From: Bryopsis sp. KO-2023
Lineage: Eukaryota; Chlorophyta; Ulvophyceae; Bryopsidales; Bryopsidaceae
Direction of reading: 5' to 3'
Assembly (NCBI GenBank): GCA_030272585.1
Contig: BSYQ01000006.1
Location: 2,939,001 to 3,003,000, forward strand
DNA: 64,000 bases
The translations under genes were made by a program, and so were the position numbers. This document shows, in pieces, positions 62,016 through 64,000 of this stretch (position 1 is its first letter; every line of letters starts with the position of its first letter). A model generated the notes under the pieces. The model saw nothing but the letters and a program-made list of their open reading frames with translations. It was not told the DNA's origin and searched no databases.

Positions 62016-63025
62016 GTTCGTTACTTGAGCCCCTGGAAATCGAACTGTTGGCAGAAGAAGAAAAAAAAAGTGGAACCCAACAGAAAAACCACACGATCAG
62101 TGTTGCGTGTGGATGACTAACCTTCGTTTGGTGTTGTCTTGTTGGGCCAGTGGGGGGAGGTCTGGGGGCAAGCCTGTGACAGGGTTGATTTCGTCTGTTC
62201 TGCAGGTGGACACTCATAGACACAGGTCAAGGCTGTTTCAGAATTAAAGGAAAAACAAACAAACGAATTTAGTTTTTCTAATGGTTGTTTGGATTTGTGT
62301 TGGGTAGTTGCCGGCAGTTTGTACAGTTCGGACTCTGGTATTTGAAGGGACTTTGTTTGGAACAGGGAAGCGTGTTGAACCCACAAAGTTGGTGTCGTGA
62401 TTGTACGACCAGGGCAAGGATAAAACTATACACAGTGTTTGTTATTCGCCTTTTTGAAGGTCACTGTTGTAAGAGTTTTAAAGAAACAACAGGTCGTATT
62501 TTTTTTACTGTGAAAAATGTGAATTCAAAACTTTCTTTATTATTCTTTATTGGAATTCGTGGGGGCTTCTCTGTAACGATACATTTTACGCTGTGCTATC
62601 CCTGTTGCATTCCGCTGTCTGCAACAACCTTTAATAAAATGCATAGGAAAGCCACATCAATGAAACGAAAGAAATATCAAACCACATTGTTGAGGAGAAT
62701 TAAACACATACACGATCGATGAAACATCGGAAAAAAAAACATCGACCTGATGAAAGGTAATGATAGGTAATGCACATGATATGTCTTCCGAAAACCGATT
62801 TCCTCTAAAATGTCCCAACAGTAAAAAGTTCCAACTGCTCACAGAGCATGGGAAAAAAAGGGCTTCATTTTGAAATCCCCCCACTAAAAATGCAAAAAGA
62901 ACTTCTGCATATTCAAACCCTCCAAAGTGGGGGTAAAAACCGGTGGCTTAAAAAAGATCTGAAACTCTGGAACAAAACTCTAATAAAACTGGAGTTCATT
63001 GATTGACCCCTTGATTTGGATGCAT

Positions 63026-63027
<2 letters not shown>

Positions 63028-63060
<33 letters not shown>
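63028..63060. repeat. (GT)n microsatellite
   Basis: About sixteen uninterrupted GT units. Confidence 0.95.
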
Positions 63061-63063
<3 letters not shown>

Positions 63064-63856
63064 ACCCCATGACTTTTTCTCAACTCATTTTTCAACCGTC
63101 AGCACTTCTCCAAAATCAAACACACAGGTCCCCAGAATGTTCTTTCCCAAAAACACCACCCTGCTTTCGCTCTCTCAAAATTTCTCTCATCTCTTTTTAT
63201 TTATTTTTTTCCCCTTTTTACCAACACCCCCCTTTTTGAGCAGGTTTTTTTTGTTGTCGCGCAATCACTCATCCACATTCAAATGATGGTCTAGGGTTCG
63301 AATCCTTCCCTCCCCTCTTGTGCTCCCGTTTTGTTTTTTGGTTTTTTCTCACCTATTTCATATTCCACGAAAAGCAAATCACAAAGGACTTTTCTCCAGC
63401 ATTTGAGAAAAATAAACCAGGCTTCCACATTTCTGCTGGCAACAGTCGGTTTTAAAAAAAACACATAAAAAAACACAGCCAACCCCCCCCCCCCCCCTCC
63501 TCCAAAATAAAAAAGGTTTGTCCTCTGTGAACGACTTTCTGATCGAATTGTCAACGGTCCATTCTATTGTTTTTGTCCCGCTTTCTGAAAATTGTGAGTC
63601 AATTTTTGCACTCTCTGAACATCTCGCTTCCCCGCCCGCTTGTTATTGTGTGGCGGATTTTTTCTTTTTTTTTTCTTGCTTTTCTTATGATTGCAAAACA
63701 TCGACATATCCTATCGCAGAAGAAACAAAAAAACAGAAACACTCTCTTGTCAAAAATGCTCCAGTCGGCTCCTGGAAGCCAGCTGGTAAAATTTAGGACT
63801 AACATCTCTCTCCTTGTTTCTTTGGGCCCCCCCCCTAGTTTTGCATTATCTATAGG

Positions 63857-63888
63857 TATATATATATATATATATACATATATATATC
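63857..63888. repeat. (TA)n microsatellite
   Basis: A TA repeat with one interruption (TACATA). Confidence 0.9.
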
Positions 63889-64000
63889 TAAAAACACGCC
63901 GTCCACACTTATTCCAGTTTTTCAAAAGATGAATTCCATTAGTGTCATTGAAAGTCCCTGTTCCCCAAATTACATGCATGATCGATTTCACCCCCCTTGT

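Larger units (their letters stand above)
62016..64000. other. Right-end region, no gene seen
   Basis: Bases 62016-62390 may carry the 5' UTR or an extra first exon of the exonuclease gene. The rest is AT-rich with low-complexity C and T runs and no convincing frame on either strand. Confidence 0.45.

Noticed and set aside
60573-62120. A 515-codon plus-strand open frame
   Set aside because: It is the antisense of the two-domain exonuclease exons, whose motifs are clear on the minus strand. Its own protein is rich in Arg, His and Pro without any domain.
63028-63060. CRISPR-like or telomeric repeat
   Set aside because: It is a plain GT microsatellite with no spacers and no telomere motif.

Overview
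The window is nuclear DNA from a green photosynthetic eukaryote, most likely a green alga (chlorophyte, prasinophyte or early streptophyte; I cannot name the species). Three genes support this. One encodes a chlorophyll a/b-binding LHCII apoprotein with a simple plastid transit peptide, one a plastid-type starch branching enzyme, and one a plant-type plastid rhodanese. The genes are dense in short spliceosomal GT-AG introns. The base composition is moderate, with very many homopolymer runs. No bacterial-style operon, phage, CRISPR array or rRNA was seen.

Layout, left to right. 1-7065 (-): 5' two-thirds of the NMD kinase SMG1, running off the left edge. 8946-9583 (-): small coiled-coil protein. 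11063-12896 (-): plastid rhodanese with a C-terminal membrane anchor. About 13990-20724 (+): DExH-box RNA helicase of the DHX36 / plant DExH1 class. 22218-23141 (+): intronless multi-pass membrane protein. 24577-25500 (-): mitochondrial BolA3-like protein, divergent from 25712-28359 (+), a ProX/YbaK-type aminoacyl-tRNA deacylase with an unusual C-terminal extension. 28765-31292 (-): TFIID subunit TAF12. 32477-34509 (-): Rab7 GTPase, divergent from 35135-38081 (+), an ammonium transporter. 39504-40171: a non-autonomous hAT-like transposon with an 8-bp target duplication. 41018-44581 (-): ribosomal protein eS1. 45608-46793 (+): small RGG-tailed protein of unknown function. 47350-53336 (+): starch branching enzyme. 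55148-56075 (+): LHCII. 57533-58192 (-): L18a-like two-TM protein. 59334-62015 (-): protein with two DEDDy exonuclease domains, the first of them degenerate. 62016-64000: no gene recognised.

The genes are ordinary housekeeping and plastid functions and do not form one pathway. They cover RNA surveillance and helicase work, transcription initiation, translation and its proofreading, Fe-S maturation, membrane traffic, nitrogen uptake, and photosynthesis with starch. I found no convincing novel multi-gene system. The best leads are the hAT-like element, the tandem exonuclease with an inactive-looking first half, the extended tRNA deacylase and a positional pattern of C/A and T/G homopolymers in introns.

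Exon models were built by hand from splice consensus, reading phase and family alignment recalled from knowledge. For the confident genes the exon lengths add up in phase throughout. No database search was run.
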